Position numbers and translations under genes: made by a program. This document shows, piece after piece, positions 35,550-44,192 of a stretch of DNA of 64,000 bases. Where the stretch lies: NCBI GenBank assembly GCA_964456185.1, contig CAYVZZ010000001.1, positions 7,800 through 71,799 of the forward strand, given 5' to 3'. The stretch comes from CAYVZZ01 sp964456185 (GTDB lineage: Bacteria; Pseudomonadota; Gammaproteobacteria; Pseudomonadales; Alcanivoracaceae). Under the pieces are notes generated by a model, which saw only the letters and a program-made list of their open reading frames with translations, did not search any database and was not told where the DNA came from. The stretch's first letter is position 1, and the number at the start of each line of letters is the position of its first letter.

Positions 35550-37613
35550 ATGAGCTACAGCTTGGACACCATTCGCCTGCTGATGGCACATGACTCGCAG
35601 GACACCGCCGAACAGCTCATCAACTTTTTGCGCAATGCCGGCCGCGCCACTCGTGCGCAACTCGTACTGTCCGAAGATGACCTGATCAGCGCACTAAAAT
35701 CGGGCACTTGGGAAATATTTTTATGCCGCCCCCAATTTGGCAACTGCGATTACACCCAAGCACTTAACCATCTTCAGCGATTAGGTAAATCGCCTTTAAC
35801 CCTCGTACTGGATGACGATCTCAACGCTGACAAGCTGGCCGCCGCATTGGAAGCAGGTGCACAGGGCGTGGTACCACAAGACAATCGTGATTTATTGCTT
35901 AATCTGATCAGCCAGCAGTTACACACCATCCAACTGCGTCGTGAATTGCAGCAAACAGAAATTGAGTTACACGACGCCGAAAAGCGCCTCAGTGTACTCA
36001 TGGACCAAAGCCGTGACGCCATTGCGTACGTTGTCGACGGCATGCACATCCATGCCAACGATGCTTACCTAGAGCTGTTTGGTTATGAATCGGTTGATGA
36101 TTTGGCCGGCATCCCCATTATGGATATGGTTTCCAGTGACAATCACGACAGCCTAAAAAAGGTATTACGCAGTCGTGCTCAAGACAGCAGCAAAACGCAC
36201 GATTTGGACTGCCGTGGACGCAGCCAGCAAGGCGAAGAATTTAACGCCACCTTCACCTTCTCGCCCTCGACATTTGACGGTGAAGATTGCACTCAAATTG
36301 TCATTCGCACTGAAAGCGGTGTCGATGAAGAGACCTTACGTCAAATCGCCCAAACCGATAGCACCACCGGCCTACCCAATCGTGGCGCTTTCCTGGAGCG
36401 ACTGGATCAAGCGCTCGCGAAGACCGTTAACGACGGCCAAACCTCTGCCATCTACTACCTGCGCATTGATGCCTTTGAACAATATCAAAGCGAGCTTGGT
36501 ATCAGCGGCGCAGACGCCATGTTGAAAGCGGTGGCGGCCGCCTTACAACAGCATGCAAAAGACGCCATGCTGGCACGAGTCAGCGAAGAGGAATTTGCGC
36601 TGCTTGAGCCATTGGCCGATCAAGATGAAGCCCATGCCCGCGCCGAGTCACTGCGTGCGTTAATCGAAAAGCTAATGCCTGAGGTGCAAAGCCGCACACT
36701 TAAAATCACCGCTAGCATCGGCGTCAGCTTTACCCGCGAAGACAGCCGCAACAGCCAAGCCGTGCTCACCAAGGCACTCGAATGCTGTAATCGCGCCCGT
36801 GCCGAAAGCAACGGCCAAAAAGGTAACGCCGTTGTGGTACATAATCCCATTGATGATCTGAAAGCGGGATCGGATGAGGCCATTGCCCTGACCATTAAGC
36901 AGGCACTCGATAAAAACAGCCTAGAGCTGCAATATCAAAACATCATGAGCCTGGGTGATGATGCCAGCTTCTTCTTCGAAGTGTTTGTTAACCTACCCCA
37001 GGAAGACGGCTCGGTCTTGGATCCGGCTAAATTTATGCCCGTTGCCGGCAAACAAGGGCTGGCCTCAAAGGTCGATCGCTGGGTAGCGCTTAATGCCATG
37101 AAAGAAGCCACCGCAACCAAAGCAGATATCAAGTTGCTGATCAATATTAGCGGCCCCTCCCTGCAGGACAAAGGGCTGGGCGACTGGATGGTAAAGGCCG
37201 CTCGCGCCACCAAAATCAAACCTCAGAATCTTGTCTTCCAAATCAACGAGGGCGACGCCGATCTTTACCTCAAACAGGTAGCCGCCTTTGCCCAAACCGT
37301 CAACGATGCAGGCTGCCTGTTTTCTATCAGCCGCTTCGGCGGCGCACTGGATCCGGCCAAGCTGCTCAAGCATGTCCCGGTTCAAATGGTCAAATGTGAG
37401 GGCAGCTTCACCCGCGAGCTAGGCAACGAAGAACAGCGCAACAAATTGGCGGATTTAGTCACCCAAGCGAACGATCACGAAATCAAAGTTCTTATTGGCT
37501 TTGTCGAGTCGGCTGAACAAATGCAGCAACTCTGGACGCTGGGCGGCGTCTCTTATTTACAAGGCTACTACCTCGCGCCGCCCGAACCTAAAATGGTGTT
37601 AGAAAACGACTGA
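35550..37613 (+). CDS. fimX: FimX-like degenerate GGDEF/EAL c-di-GMP receptor protein
   Basis: 687 residues with four domains in FimX order: a degenerate receiver (about 8-125), a PAS domain (145-245, DAIAYVVDGMHIHANDAYLE), GGDEF (265-425) and EAL (440-685). The cyclase signature is replaced by SEEEF (in ARVSEEEFALLEPL), and the EAL triad by EVF (FFFEVFVNL), so both activities should be lost while c-di-GMP binding by the EAL fold may remain. This matches Pseudomonas FimX, where GGDEF and EAL are also degenerate and the protein sits at the cell pole to promote pilus assembly. It lies about 9 kb from the Pil-Chp cluster. Confidence 0.85.
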   Translation: MSYSLDTIRLLMAHDSQDTAEQLINFLRNAGRATRAQLVLSEDDLISALKSGTWEIFLCRPQFGNCDYTQALNHLQRLGKSPLTLVLDDDLNADKLAAALEAGAQGVVPQDNRDLLLNLISQQLHTIQLRRELQQTEIELHDAEKRLSVLMDQSRDAIAYVVDGMHIHANDAYLELFGYESVDDLAGIPIMDMVSSDNHDSLKKVLRSRAQDSSKTHDLDCRGRSQQGEEFNATFTFSPSTFDGEDCTQIVIRTESGVDEETLRQIAQTDSTTGLPNRGAFLERLDQALAKTVNDGQTSAIYYLRIDAFEQYQSELGISGADAMLKAVAAALQQHAKDAMLARVSEEEFALLEPLADQDEAHARAESLRALIEKLMPEVQSRTLKITASIGVSFTREDSRNSQAVLTKALECCNRARAESNGQKGNAVVVHNPIDDLKAGSDEAIALTIKQALDKNSLELQYQNIMSLGDDASFFFEVFVNLPQEDGSVLDPAKFMPVAGKQGLASKVDRWVALNAMKEATATKADIKLLINISGPSLQDKGLGDWMVKAARATKIKPQNLVFQINEGDADLYLKQVAAFAQTVNDAGCLFSISRFGGALDPAKLLKHVPVQMVKCEGSFTRELGNEEQRNKLADLVTQANDHEIKVLIGFVESAEQMQQLWTLGGVSYLQGYYLAPPEPKMVLEND

Positions 37614-37685
37614 TTTCGGGTTACCCTGAGTAGCCGTTATACTGCTAAACAACACTGTTTTTCGTTTTCTTTTGCCGGATCGCCC

Positions 37686-39019
37686 ATGACCACTGCTGAC
37701 GACCATGTAAGCTGGCTGCGTAACTCCTCGCCCTACATCAATGCTCACCGGGGCAGGACTTTTGTGGTCATGATCCCCGGCGATGCCTTTGTTGCACCGC
37801 ACTTCCACCACATTGTCCACGACCTGACGCTACTCAACAGCCTTGGCATTCGCCTAGTGCTGGTGCATGGTGCCCGCCCGCAAATCAGTGCGCAGCTTGA
37901 CGCGGCAGGCATTAAAACCCGCTTTGATGAACACACGCGCATTACCGGCCAACAAGCCATGGAGCCGGTACTGCAAGCCGTCGGCGCACTGCGTTTGCAA
38001 CTGGAAGGATTATTTTCCATGGGCTTAGCCAACAGCCCCATGGAAAACGCCGGACTGCAGCTGGTCAGTGGCAACTTTATATTGGCAAAACCACTGGGTA
38101 TTCGTGACGGGCAAGATTACCAATACACCGGTGAGGTACGGCGAATTCAAAAAGACGCCATCAACCGCCAACTGGATCAGAACAACATCGTGTTGTTATC
38201 GCCAATTGGTGGTTCACCAACGGGGGAGCTCTTCAACCTCAACTCGGAAGAAGTGGCCTCGGCGGTCGCCATTGCGCTCAAGGCTGACAAGCTCATTCTG
38301 CTCGGTGAAGCCGACGGACTTCACGGCGAGGACGGCGAACNNNNNNNNNNCGAGAATTTGCGCCTCACCAAATCGTCCATTTCCTTACCCCAGAGACCAC
38401 ACTCGATGATGATACAGCACGCCAACTCACTGCAGCTTGTCACGCCACCAGCAACGGGGTAACACGGGCACACTTAGTCTCCTACCTTACCGACGGGGCA
38501 CTCTTGCGCGAGTTATTCACTCGCGATGGTTGCGGCACCATGGTCACGCTCGACACCTACGAGCGTATAAGGGCAGCACGCATTAATGACGTAGGCGGTT
38601 TATTGGAATTAATCGAACCGTTAGAGGCTGAAGGCATCCTGGTTCGGCGTTCGCGCGAACGGCTGGAAAATGAAATACACCGTTTTAGCGTTATCGAACG
38701 CGATGGCATGATTATCGGTTGTGCCGCCCTCTACCCTTTTAGTAGCGAGGCTGGCACCGCCGAGCTGGCTTGCGTGGCCATTCACCCCTACTATCGCAAT
38801 CAACAGCGCGCCGGACAGCTGTTACACCACATAGAGCAGCAAGCACGCCGCCAACACCTCAGCCGCCTGTTTGTGCTAACCACCCGTGCAGCCCACTGGT
38901 TCCAAGAACACGGCTTCACCGTTGCCAGTGTGGACGAGCTACCTGGCGAACGCCGCTTGCTCTACAACTATCAGCGCAATTCCAAGGTATTTAAAAAGGA
39001 TATTTCAACAACGGCATGA
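37686..39019 (+). CDS. argA: amino-acid N-acetyltransferase (N-acetylglutamate synthase), interrupted by an assembly gap
   Basis: About 445 codons. N-terminal amino-acid-kinase-like domain (IRLVLVHGARPQISAQLDAA, VLLSPIGGSPTGELFNLNSE, ADKLILLGEADGL) and C-terminal GNAT domain (AELACVAIHPYYRNQQRAGQ, FVLTTRAAHWFQEHGF). It makes N-acetylglutamate, the first step of arginine synthesis, and is normally inhibited by arginine. The ten-N gap at 38341-38350 separates GLHGEDGE from REFAPHQIVHFLTP. These join in frame only if the real gap is 2 modulo 3; five bases would restore the usual G-x-L-I-R-E wording. The section after the gap is in frame through RAHLVSYLTDGALLRELFTR to the stop at 39019. Confidence 0.93.
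38341..38350. other. assembly gap (10 N) inside argA
   Basis: Ten N. Reading frames on both sides fit ArgA but are out of phase across ten bases; the family spacing suggests that only about five bases are missing. Confidence 0.97.
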
Positions 39020-39067
39020 TACATTGACCCCTCACTGGGTTGTTTTGGGAACACGAAGGAGACTGAC

Positions 39068-39451
39068 ATGACAATTGCTTTTTGGTGCCTATTGGTCGCT
39101 ATATTTTTGCCCTACGTGATGACGATGTTTGCCAAGTTCCACGGCGACTTCGGCCCCAAACAAAACCACAACCCGCGCGAATTTTTGGAAAAACTGGAAG
39201 GCAGCCGCAAACGCGCGCATTGGGCCGAACAAAACAGTTTTGAAGTCTTGCCGGCTTTTATTGCCGCTGTGTTGGTGGCGCAAGTCGTTGGCGGCGCATC
39301 CCAAGGCGTCATCGACGGGCTAGCCGTTGCCTTCGTGCTAAGCCGGGTGGCATATTTCATCTGCTATTTGGCCGATTGGGCCAGCTTACGCTCGCTGGTT
39401 TGGTTTGGCGGCATGGGCTGCATCGCAGCACTGTTTGTGGTATCAGCCTAG
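39068..39451 (+). CDS. MAPEG-family membrane protein
   Basis: 127 residues with four membrane segments (FWCLLVAIFLPYVMTMF, LPAFIAAVLVAQVV, VIDGLAVAFVLSRVAYFICY, and GGMGCIAALFVVSA). The MAPEG hallmark is the region after helix 1, NPREFLEKLEGSRKRAHWAEQNSFE, and the SRVAYFICYLADWASLRSLVWF part. Eukaryotic members handle glutathione and eicosanoids; for bacterial ones the role is open. GAAGGAG stands seven bases before the ATG, so expression should be good. It is not obviously coupled to argA or to the flavin reductase 48 bases downstream. Confidence 0.85.
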   Translation: MTIAFWCLLVAIFLPYVMTMFAKFHGDFGPKQNHNPREFLEKLEGSRKRAHWAEQNSFEVLPAFIAAVLVAQVVGGASQGVIDGLAVAFVLSRVAYFICYLADWASLRSLVWFGGMGCIAALFVVSA

Positions 39452-39499
39452 TGCGCACAGCGTTCAACCATTGCATTCGTGACCTACCGCATTATTGAT

Positions 39500-40252
39500 A
39501 TGTCCGCAGTCACCACCCCTAATGCGTCACCAGTCATCGAAAAAACCTGCTCGAAAGTTGCGCTGACGCCACTGAGCGCCGACGTCAGCCTACTTAAGCT
39601 GCGCCTGCCTGCCGGTTTGACGGTGCAATGGCACGCCGGTCAATACATTAAAATCCGTCTCGCCGATAACAACTGGCTACCCTTCTCCATTGCCAATCCC
39701 CCCAGTGAGGGCGAGCGCGATCTATGCGTTCACTTTCAACATTTACCTTACCATCATCGCGCCCAACAGCACCTCGCCTGGTTTCAGCAACATGATCTGC
39801 TGCGCGTTAAGCTACCCTTTGGTCACAACTACCTTGATTCACTGCCACAGCAGCCCGTGTGGTTTATTTGTGGTGCCACAGGCTTTGCACCAGCACACGC
39901 CATGCTGCAGTATCTGGCACAACATCACCACCAAGGCGAGCTGCGTCTCTTTTGGGGGCTGCGCGATGCCAGCGACATCTACCTACCAGATGCCCCAGCG
40001 GTCTTGGCAAAACGCCTGCCGGGGTTCCGATGGGATATCCTTTTGTCAGAAGACGAGCACCCCAACTACCCCAAAGGCTTACCTCACGAGCTGGCCATAC
40101 AGCGCCTTACCGCTCCCTCGCATCCGTTAATTTTCATCAGCGGGTCACCGGCTATGGCCGAAGCCGTCTACCGTGCGTTGCACCATACCGGCGTGCCCGA
40201 TGCGCACATACGCTCCGATATGCTGCCATTTCTCACGACCGGCGCCGCCTAA
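39500..40252 (+). CDS. NAD(P)H-flavin reductase-like oxidoreductase (Fre family)
   Basis: 250 residues from ATG 39500; a GTG at 39479 is an alternative. Ferredoxin-reductase-type two-domain protein. The flavin-binding motif is WLPFSIANPPSEGE, a PFS-form of the usual RxYS. The NAD-binding part is FICGATGFAPAHAMLQYLAQ, followed by LRLFWGLRDASDIYL and FISGSPAMAEAVYRAL. There is no iron-sulfur domain, as in E. coli Fre. It probably supplies reduced flavin or electrons to a partner enzyme; no partner is evident. It differs from the electron donors of the desaturase in lacking a [2Fe-2S] domain. Confidence 0.8.
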   Translation: MSAVTTPNASPVIEKTCSKVALTPLSADVSLLKLRLPAGLTVQWHAGQYIKIRLADNNWLPFSIANPPSEGERDLCVHFQHLPYHHRAQQHLAWFQQHDLLRVKLPFGHNYLDSLPQQPVWFICGATGFAPAHAMLQYLAQHHHQGELRLFWGLRDASDIYLPDAPAVLAKRLPGFRWDILLSEDEHPNYPKGLPHELAIQRLTAPSHPLIFISGSPAMAEAVYRALHHTGVPDAHIRSDMLPFLTTGAA

Positions 40253-40385
40253 ACAATCGCCGTCACAATCTATTAAAGTTTTTTCTAGAAGTGTTGCGTA
40301 TCTAGCTGATTCATAATATATTGATCAAGTCGATTATTATATATCGGTTATTTTTACGTCAGCAGAAAGCTTCGGGAGTCGCTCT

Positions 40386-41597
40386 ATGGACTACTCAACT
40401 ACTGATCCACAACGACGCGCCCTGCTTGCTCATTTATTAGCGCTGGGCGGCACCACGGCAGGCCTTAGCCTTTTGTCGCGGAACGCCTTTGCGGCGGGTA
40501 ACAACCAGCTGGTCGACATGCGTTTTTCTCACGATGCCGACGGCACCCGGGTTGTGTTTGATTTAAGCCACTCGGCCAAACACCATATTTTTGTCCTGCA
40601 CCATCCAGAACGCTTGGTGGTGGATTTCCGTAACACACGCGCCGGCGGCAGCTTCAACCAATCGGCTCCATCAAAAAACGGCATTATTCGTGACGTACGT
40701 CATGCGCGACGTAATCACGATGATCTGCGTGTGGTCTTTGATCTCAGCAACAAGGCTCGCCCCAGCAGCTTTTTAATTCCGCCTAATGCCGATTCGTCCT
40801 ACTATCGTTTAGTCTTGGATCTGCAACAAGATGCCTTGGCACCCACCAAATCGATCGACAAAGGACAACTCCGCGACCTGGTGGTGGCCATTGATCCAGG
40901 TCATGGCGGTAAAGACCCGGGCGCCATCGGGCTGGGCGGCACCTATGAAAAAAACGTCGTCTTGCCAATTTCGCGGAAACTACGCGATGCGCTCAATAAG
41001 CAACGCGGCATTCACGCCGAGCTCACGCGCGACTCCGACGTCTACCTTCATTTGCGTGAACGCACCCAAATAGCGCATGAAATGGGCGCCGACCTATTCT
41101 TGTCGATACACGCCGATGCTTTCCGCGATCGCAGCGTTACCGGTTCATCGGTGTACGTGTTATCCGAACATGGCGCATCCAGCGAAATGGCGCGCCAACT
41201 CGCGCGCAGCCAAAACGGCGTTGACCCTTGGGTAGGCAACATCAACCTGTCCGGCACCAGTAAAGAGCTGGCTTCGGTACTGCTCGACCTATCACAAACT
41301 GCCACCATGAGCGCCAACGATCGCTTGGCACGGCAGGTACTCAATCAGCTCAAAGTGAAACACAGTAACCGCATTGAACGGGCGGCATTTGTGGTACTGA
41401 AATCACCGGATATTCCGTCGGCATTAATCGAGACCGCTTTCATCTCCAATCCGCATCAAGAGAAGCTATTGTGTACCGACAGCTTCCAGCACCGCATTGC
41501 CGGCAACATCCAGGATGGTGTCATGTCATATTTCCAGAAATATGCCCCAACCGATACGTTGGTTGCCTCGCTGAGTGGACGCACGGCCACCAGCTAA
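40386..41597 (+). CDS. amiC: N-acetylmuramoyl-L-alanine amidase AmiC-like, Tat-exported
   Basis: 403 residues. The N-terminus DPQRRALLAHLLALGGTTAG followed by NAFAAG is a Tat-like signal peptide, as in E. coli AmiA/AmiC. An AMIN domain (about 40-150, LVDMRFSHDADGTRVVFDLS) directs it to the septum. The amidase_3 domain (165-385) has the zinc ligands in VVAIDPGHGGKDPGAIG, TYEKNVV and LFLSIHADAF, with the catalytic Glu in ALIETAFISNP. It splits daughter-cell peptidoglycan. In E. coli amiC also neighbours argA. The upstream 133 bases are AT-rich; a good terminator follows 19 bases after the stop. Confidence 0.93.
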   Translation: MDYSTTDPQRRALLAHLLALGGTTAGLSLLSRNAFAAGNNQLVDMRFSHDADGTRVVFDLSHSAKHHIFVLHHPERLVVDFRNTRAGGSFNQSAPSKNGIIRDVRHARRNHDDLRVVFDLSNKARPSSFLIPPNADSSYYRLVLDLQQDALAPTKSIDKGQLRDLVVAIDPGHGGKDPGAIGLGGTYEKNVVLPISRKLRDALNKQRGIHAELTRDSDVYLHLRERTQIAHEMGADLFLSIHADAFRDRSVTGSSVYVLSEHGASSEMARQLARSQNGVDPWVGNINLSGTSKELASVLLDLSQTATMSANDRLARQVLNQLKVKHSNRIERAAFVVLKSPDIPSALIETAFISNPHQEKLLCTDSFQHRIAGNIQDGVMSYFQKYAPTDTLVASLSGRTATS

Positions 41598-41616
41598 TTT
41601 TAAGGAACCTCTGCAC

Positions 41617-41648
41617 AAACGGGTGGTCTTGCGGGCCACCCGTTTTTT
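41617..41648 (+). terminator. rho-independent terminator after amiC
   Basis: AAACGGGTGG (41617-41626) pairs with CCACCCGTTT (41636-41645), ten perfect pairs with a nine-base loop, and runs into TTTTTT (41643-41648). It is 19 bases after the amiC stop. Confidence 0.9.
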
Positions 41649-41682
41649 GTTATCGCTTGCCAACGCGAACCGCTTTTGTTTA

Positions 41683-41720
41683 CACTTCGTTATTGGTACG
41701 ATAGTGCAAATAACGAAGTG
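41683..41720. promoter_or_regulatory. 12-base perfect inverted repeat before the FAD-oxidase operon, candidate operator
   Basis: CACTTCGTTATT (41683-41694) and AATAACGAAGTG (41709-41720) are perfect inverted copies with 14 bases between them. The pair lies 40 bases before the start of the broken oxidase gene. The half-sites are about 2.5 helix turns apart, as for dimers binding two sites. TTCGTTAT is shared with the palindrome before cpdA. Confidence 0.5.
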
Positions 41721-41760
41721 GGTAAGTCGTAAAGCGCGCAACCTAAAGAGCGAGGACACA

Positions 41761-42908
41761 ATGCCCATTCATCACAACCGCCAGCGTCGCCTTTTATTGA
41801 AAATGTTATCCGCCGGTGCTGCCGCCAGCATGATGCCGCTACAAGCCGCAAACGCCGCACAAAAAAAAGCCCTGGCTAAAGCGATGCACTGGGAAAACTG
41901 GTCGGGCAACCAGGAGGCCAGTCCGCAGCATATTGTCTACCCGGGAGACGAGGCCGCATTACAGCGCATTCTCAAGCAAGATGGTGCGCCTATTCGCTGC
42001 ATGGGCGGTAGCCACTCGTTTAGCCCGCTAGTTCCCTGTGATGGCACCATCATTTCCATTGCCCAGATGGTCGGACTAACCCACCACGACAACGAGAAGA
42101 TGACGGCCACCTTTAAAGCCGGCACCACGCTGGGTGCTGCCAGCCAAATGGCTTATAAGGTGGGTCAGAGTTTTGTCAATGAGTCGGACATTAACACCCA
42201 AAGTCTCGCGGGTGCCATTAGCACCTCGACCCACGGCACCGGCACCAAGCTGCCTAGTTTGTCGGCCTGCGTTGAGTCCCTACGCTTGGTTACCCCGAGC
42301 GGCGAGTTGATGGTAATTGACCGCAATAACCCCTTCTTTTATGCGGCGCGTAGTGGCTTGGGTGCTTTCGGCATTATTACCGGCATCACCTTCAAAAATC
42401 AGGCCGCCTACCGCTTGAAGGAAGAAACCCATGTGGTTTCGATTCAGGAAGCAGTTGATTATGCCGACAAGTACCGCCACAAGCACCGCAATTTAGAGTT
42501 CTTCGCCTTCCCGTTCAGCGACACGGCCATCCTGAAAACCCTGGATATTACCGACCAACCCGACACGCACACGCCCACCGAAAACGACAGCGACACACCG
42601 AAAATGGCCTGCGAAGTCTCAATGCATGCTGGCTGGCTAATTCCTGTTATCCAGAAAGCGCTGGGCATGTTTGTGAACGAACAATCACGCGTTGGCCCCT
42701 CGTACAAGATTTACCCCAGCTCGCGCACGGTACGTTTCAACGAGATGGAGGGCGGCCACACTGGGGTAAGCTGAACACGTTTACCACCGCCGATGCGCGC
42801 AAACAGTTCGAGCATTTCGACGACTTCGTCAAGTTACAACAACAAATTGACCCTCAAGGCCGCATGCTGAATGGTTACATGCGTAACCTACTAGGAGTCA
42901 CCGCATGA
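41761..42908 (+). pseudogene. Tat-exported FAD-binding D-arabinono-1,4-lactone oxidase-type protein, internally deleted
   Basis: The ATG at 41761 (GCGAGGA upstream) opens a twin-arginine signal, NRQRRLLLKMLSAGAAASMM, then an FAD domain: APIRCMGGSHSFSPL, TATFKAGTTLGAASQMAYKV and GAISTSTHGTGTKLPSLSA. After VRFNEME the frame stops at 42774. In another frame the family's C-terminus appears at once: GGRPHWGKLNTF, then DPQGRMLNGYMRNLLGVTA up to 42908. Relatives have about 85 residues between FNEME and RPHWGK (YSVP... to ...CSISVHQ), so an internal deletion of roughly 255 bases, not a multiple of three, joins the two parts. The last bases overlap the next gene (ATGA), which proves the two were one operon. 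True mutation or collapsed assembly cannot be told apart. Confidence 0.82.
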
Positions 42909-44191
42909 AACGACGCCGTTTTTTATTGGGGGGCGCGGTCGTAATCGTCGCTGGCGGCTGGGCGTTAAAGCCTGATGACAAGGGCGCCCCCTACACGGCC
43001 TATTTTGATCAACTCAACCGCATGCTAAAACGCATGAATGTCGGCCGCCCGGCGTTGGTAATCGACGATGCCCGTTTGCAAGCCAACTGCCTGCGGCTAA
43101 CCAAGCACCTGCACCACATTGGCCGCCACCACCGCATTGTCAGTAAATCACTGCCCAGTGTCGGGCTGGTCAGCCAAGTGATGAAATACACCGGCAGCCA
43201 CCGCATCATGGTGTTTCAGCAGCCCTTCCTCAATGATGTGGCGCGCGCCGAACCTAAGTCTGACATTCTTATGGGCAAGCCCATGCCGCTGGATGCGGCC
43301 GACCGGTTCTACCAGTTACACCAAGGCGCTTTTGATCCTGAAACCCAGCTGCAATGGCTGATCGATACGCCCGAGCGACTAGAGCAATATTTAAGTCTGG
43401 CACGCCGTTTGGGCACTCGCATGCGTATCAACTTGGAAATTGATGTCGGTTTACACCGTGGTGGCCTCACCGAGCCATCACAGATGGATCCGTTACTGAC
43501 TACTATTGAGAAACACCCCGAACACTTGGAGTTCGCCGGTTTCATGGGCTACGACGGCCATGTTGGCCGCCTGCCCGACATCATGGAGTCCGCCGACACC
43601 ACACACCAGAAATCGGATAAGCGCTATTTTGCGTTTCTCGATTATTTGCAAACACATTGGCCGAAGCAGGCCGCTCGTGATGACCTCACCTTTAACGGTG
43701 GCGGCAGCCTAAGCGTCATGCTACACGGTAAAAAATCGCCCACTACCGAGCTAGCAACCGGCAGCGCCTTGTTGATGCCGAGTGATTTTGCTTCGCCCCA
43801 ACTGGCCGAATTTAAAACCGCCGCTTTCATTGCCACGCCAGTGTTGAAAGAATGGACGGGGTTAAAAATGCCGGGGCCTGTGCCGCTTGGTGAGCTGTGG
43901 CAACTTTGGGATGTAAACCGCGAAAAGACCTTTTTCATTTATGGCGGTTATTGGAAAGCCCGCCCGGTCGCACCGGCTGGCTTGTCGGCCAACCCGCTAT
44001 ATGGCTACTCCAGCAACCAGATGATGTATAACGGTTCCAGCCGCATTCCACTCGATGTCGGCGATTATATTTTCCTGCGCCCGACGCAAAGTGAAGCGGT
44101 GTTGTTGCACTTTGGTGATTTGCTGGCCGAGCGCAACAGCCGGTTCCTCGACTGGTGGCCGCCTTATAGCCAACAATACGATCACGTTTAA
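42905..44191 (+). CDS. Tat-exported type III PLP enzyme, D-threonine aldolase/DSD1-like
   Basis: 428 residues. MKRRRFLLGGAVVIVAGGWA is a Tat signal or anchor. The mature part is an alanine-racemase-type N-terminal barrel with the PLP lysine in HRIVSKSLPSVG (about residue 81), LEIDVGLHRGGL and GFMGYDGHVGRL. The C-terminal domain is that of D-serine dehydratase/D-threonine aldolase, with a likely metal pair in VLLHFGDLLAE. A cytoplasmic enzyme would not need this signal; Tat export would let it leave with PLP bound. It is coupled to the broken FAD oxidase, a pairing seen with other DSD1-family genes, and follows amiC. It may act on periplasmic D-amino acids; substrate unknown. Confidence 0.78.
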   Translation: MKRRRFLLGGAVVIVAGGWALKPDDKGAPYTAYFDQLNRMLKRMNVGRPALVIDDARLQANCLRLTKHLHHIGRHHRIVSKSLPSVGLVSQVMKYTGSHRIMVFQQPFLNDVARAEPKSDILMGKPMPLDAADRFYQLHQGAFDPETQLQWLIDTPERLEQYLSLARRLGTRMRINLEIDVGLHRGGLTEPSQMDPLLTTIEKHPEHLEFAGFMGYDGHVGRLPDIMESADTTHQKSDKRYFAFLDYLQTHWPKQAARDDLTFNGGGSLSVMLHGKKSPTTELATGSALLMPSDFASPQLAEFKTAAFIATPVLKEWTGLKMPGPVPLGELWQLWDVNREKTFFIYGGYWKARPVAPAGLSANPLYGYSSNQMMYNGSSRIPLDVGDYIFLRPTQSEAVLLHFGDLLAERNSRFLDWWPPYSQQYDHV

Positions 44192-44192
44192 A

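Noticed and set aside
41575..41760. Upstream extension of the FAD-oxidase reading frame
   Set aside because: It would run through the amiC end and its terminator; the ATG at 41761 has a ribosome site and begins a Tat signal.
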